A stretch of DNA of 13,746 nucleotides. Source: Kiritimatiellia bacterium. Its GTDB lineage: Bacteria > Verrucomicrobiota > Kiritimatiellia > SLAD01. The translations under genes were made by a program, and so were the position numbers. Shown piece by piece: positions 13,600 through 13,746 of the stretch. Below the pieces are notes generated by a model, which saw only the letters and a list, made by a program, of their open reading frames with translations, was not told the origin of the DNA and made no database searches. The DNA lies in assembly GCA_007128275.1 (NCBI GenBank), contig SKXR01000103.1, positions 1-13,746 of the forward strand. The letters run 5' to 3'. Numbering within the stretch: position 1 is the first letter of the stretch; each line of letters begins with the position of its first letter.

Positions 13600-13660
13600 C
13601 CAAAGCGGTGTCGCCGTCCTCTTCCGCTTCGCTACAGAGGACTCTGCCACCGCAGTCCAA
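13600..13660 (-). repeat. 56-bp repeat family, diverged copy with insertion
   Basis: Read on the minus strand it begins TTGGACTGCGGTGGCAGAG and ends GGCGACACCGCTTTGG, as in the exact copies, but carries extra bases (TCCTCTGTAGCGAAGCGGAA) in the middle. It is opposed to the exact copy 22 bases away. Confidence 0.7.
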
Positions 13661-13681
13661 ACTCCCTCGAGGCGGCCAGCG

Positions 13682-13737
13682 CTGTCGTTCCTTTTTGGAC
13701 TGCGGCGGCAGAGCGAAGCGTCGACGCCGCTTTGGCT
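13682..13737 (+). repeat. 56-bp dispersed repeat, forward copy
   Basis: Begins CTGTCGTTCCTTTTTGGACT and ends CGCCGCTTTGGCT. It is identical over 56 bases to the reverse complement of 3145-3200. Confidence 0.85.
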
Positions 13738-13746
13738 TGACCGGCA

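Larger units (their letters stand above)
13119..13746. other. Gene-free repeat block after mnmG
   Basis: No open frame here resembles a known protein, and the longest frames run across repeats. It contains a weak terminator candidate (13138-13166), two copies of a 66-base direct repeat (13150-13215 and 13421-13486), and a perfect stem TCTTCGA/TCGAAGA (13352-13358/13366-13372) in a CTTCGACTCCGG-type repeat. A diverged copy (13600-13660) and an exact copy (13682-13737) of the 56-bp repeat follow. rsmG and the parA/parB genes that often follow mnmG are not present within the window. Confidence 0.7.

Noticed and set aside
13310..13660. Minus-strand frame of 116 codons after mnmG
   Set aside because: It is made of repeat DNA and resembles neither RsmG nor any partition protein.

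Overview
The window looks like a moderately GC-rich bacterial chromosome. The gene families, together with several kinds of short dispersed palindromic repeats in almost every intergenic space, suggest a PVC-type bacterium (Kiritimatiellota or Verrucomicrobia-like). That placement is an inference from style and not from a marker gene. No transposase, rRNA, tRNA or CRISPR array is visible.

Layout, left to right. (1) 98-2943, minus strand: a cluster transcribed leftwards from a good promoter at 2975-3003. It encodes a membrane-anchored FHA protein, a GspJ-like pseudopilin, a small unknown protein and a GT4-type glycosyltransferase. (2) 3321-4664, minus: dihydroorotase (pyrC) with a repeat-derived in-frame insertion near its N-terminus. 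(3) 4927-7234, minus: a zinc-ribbon protein, LemA and an HtpX-like M48 protease, arranged as a membrane-proteostasis operon. (4) 7655-8053, minus: a VapB-like antitoxin with its own apparently leaderless, operator-covered promoter, followed by the 5' stump of a vapC toxin gene. (5) 8315-9646, minus: a two-domain chromate transporter (chrA). (6) 9762-13118, plus: mnmE and mnmG, whose products form the complex that modifies the wobble uridine of tRNAs. (7) 13119-13746: a gene-free block made largely of dispersed repeats; rsmG, parA and parB, which often follow mnmG, are not in view.

Two signals stand out. First, mnmG contains two perfect 16-bp parS palindromes (TGTTCCACGTGGAACA), 96 bp apart and in frame. 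They suggest that the window lies in the origin/partition region and that the gene doubles as a ParB loading site. Second, the window holds eight arrays of degenerate heptamers, most related to TCRNNNK. Six of them form three pairs of opposite orientation around short cores (4690-4923, 9687-9769, 11889-11959). One array lies in frame inside pyrC, one pair lies inside mnmG between the two parS sites, and one runs over the 5' end of mnmE, so that no ATG, GTG or TTG remains at the expected start and CTG is the best candidate.

Other repeats include a 56-bp sequence present twice without a mismatch about 10.5 kb apart in opposite orientation, a 66-bp direct repeat after mnmG, and palindromic units with GGAGGGCG-type ends.
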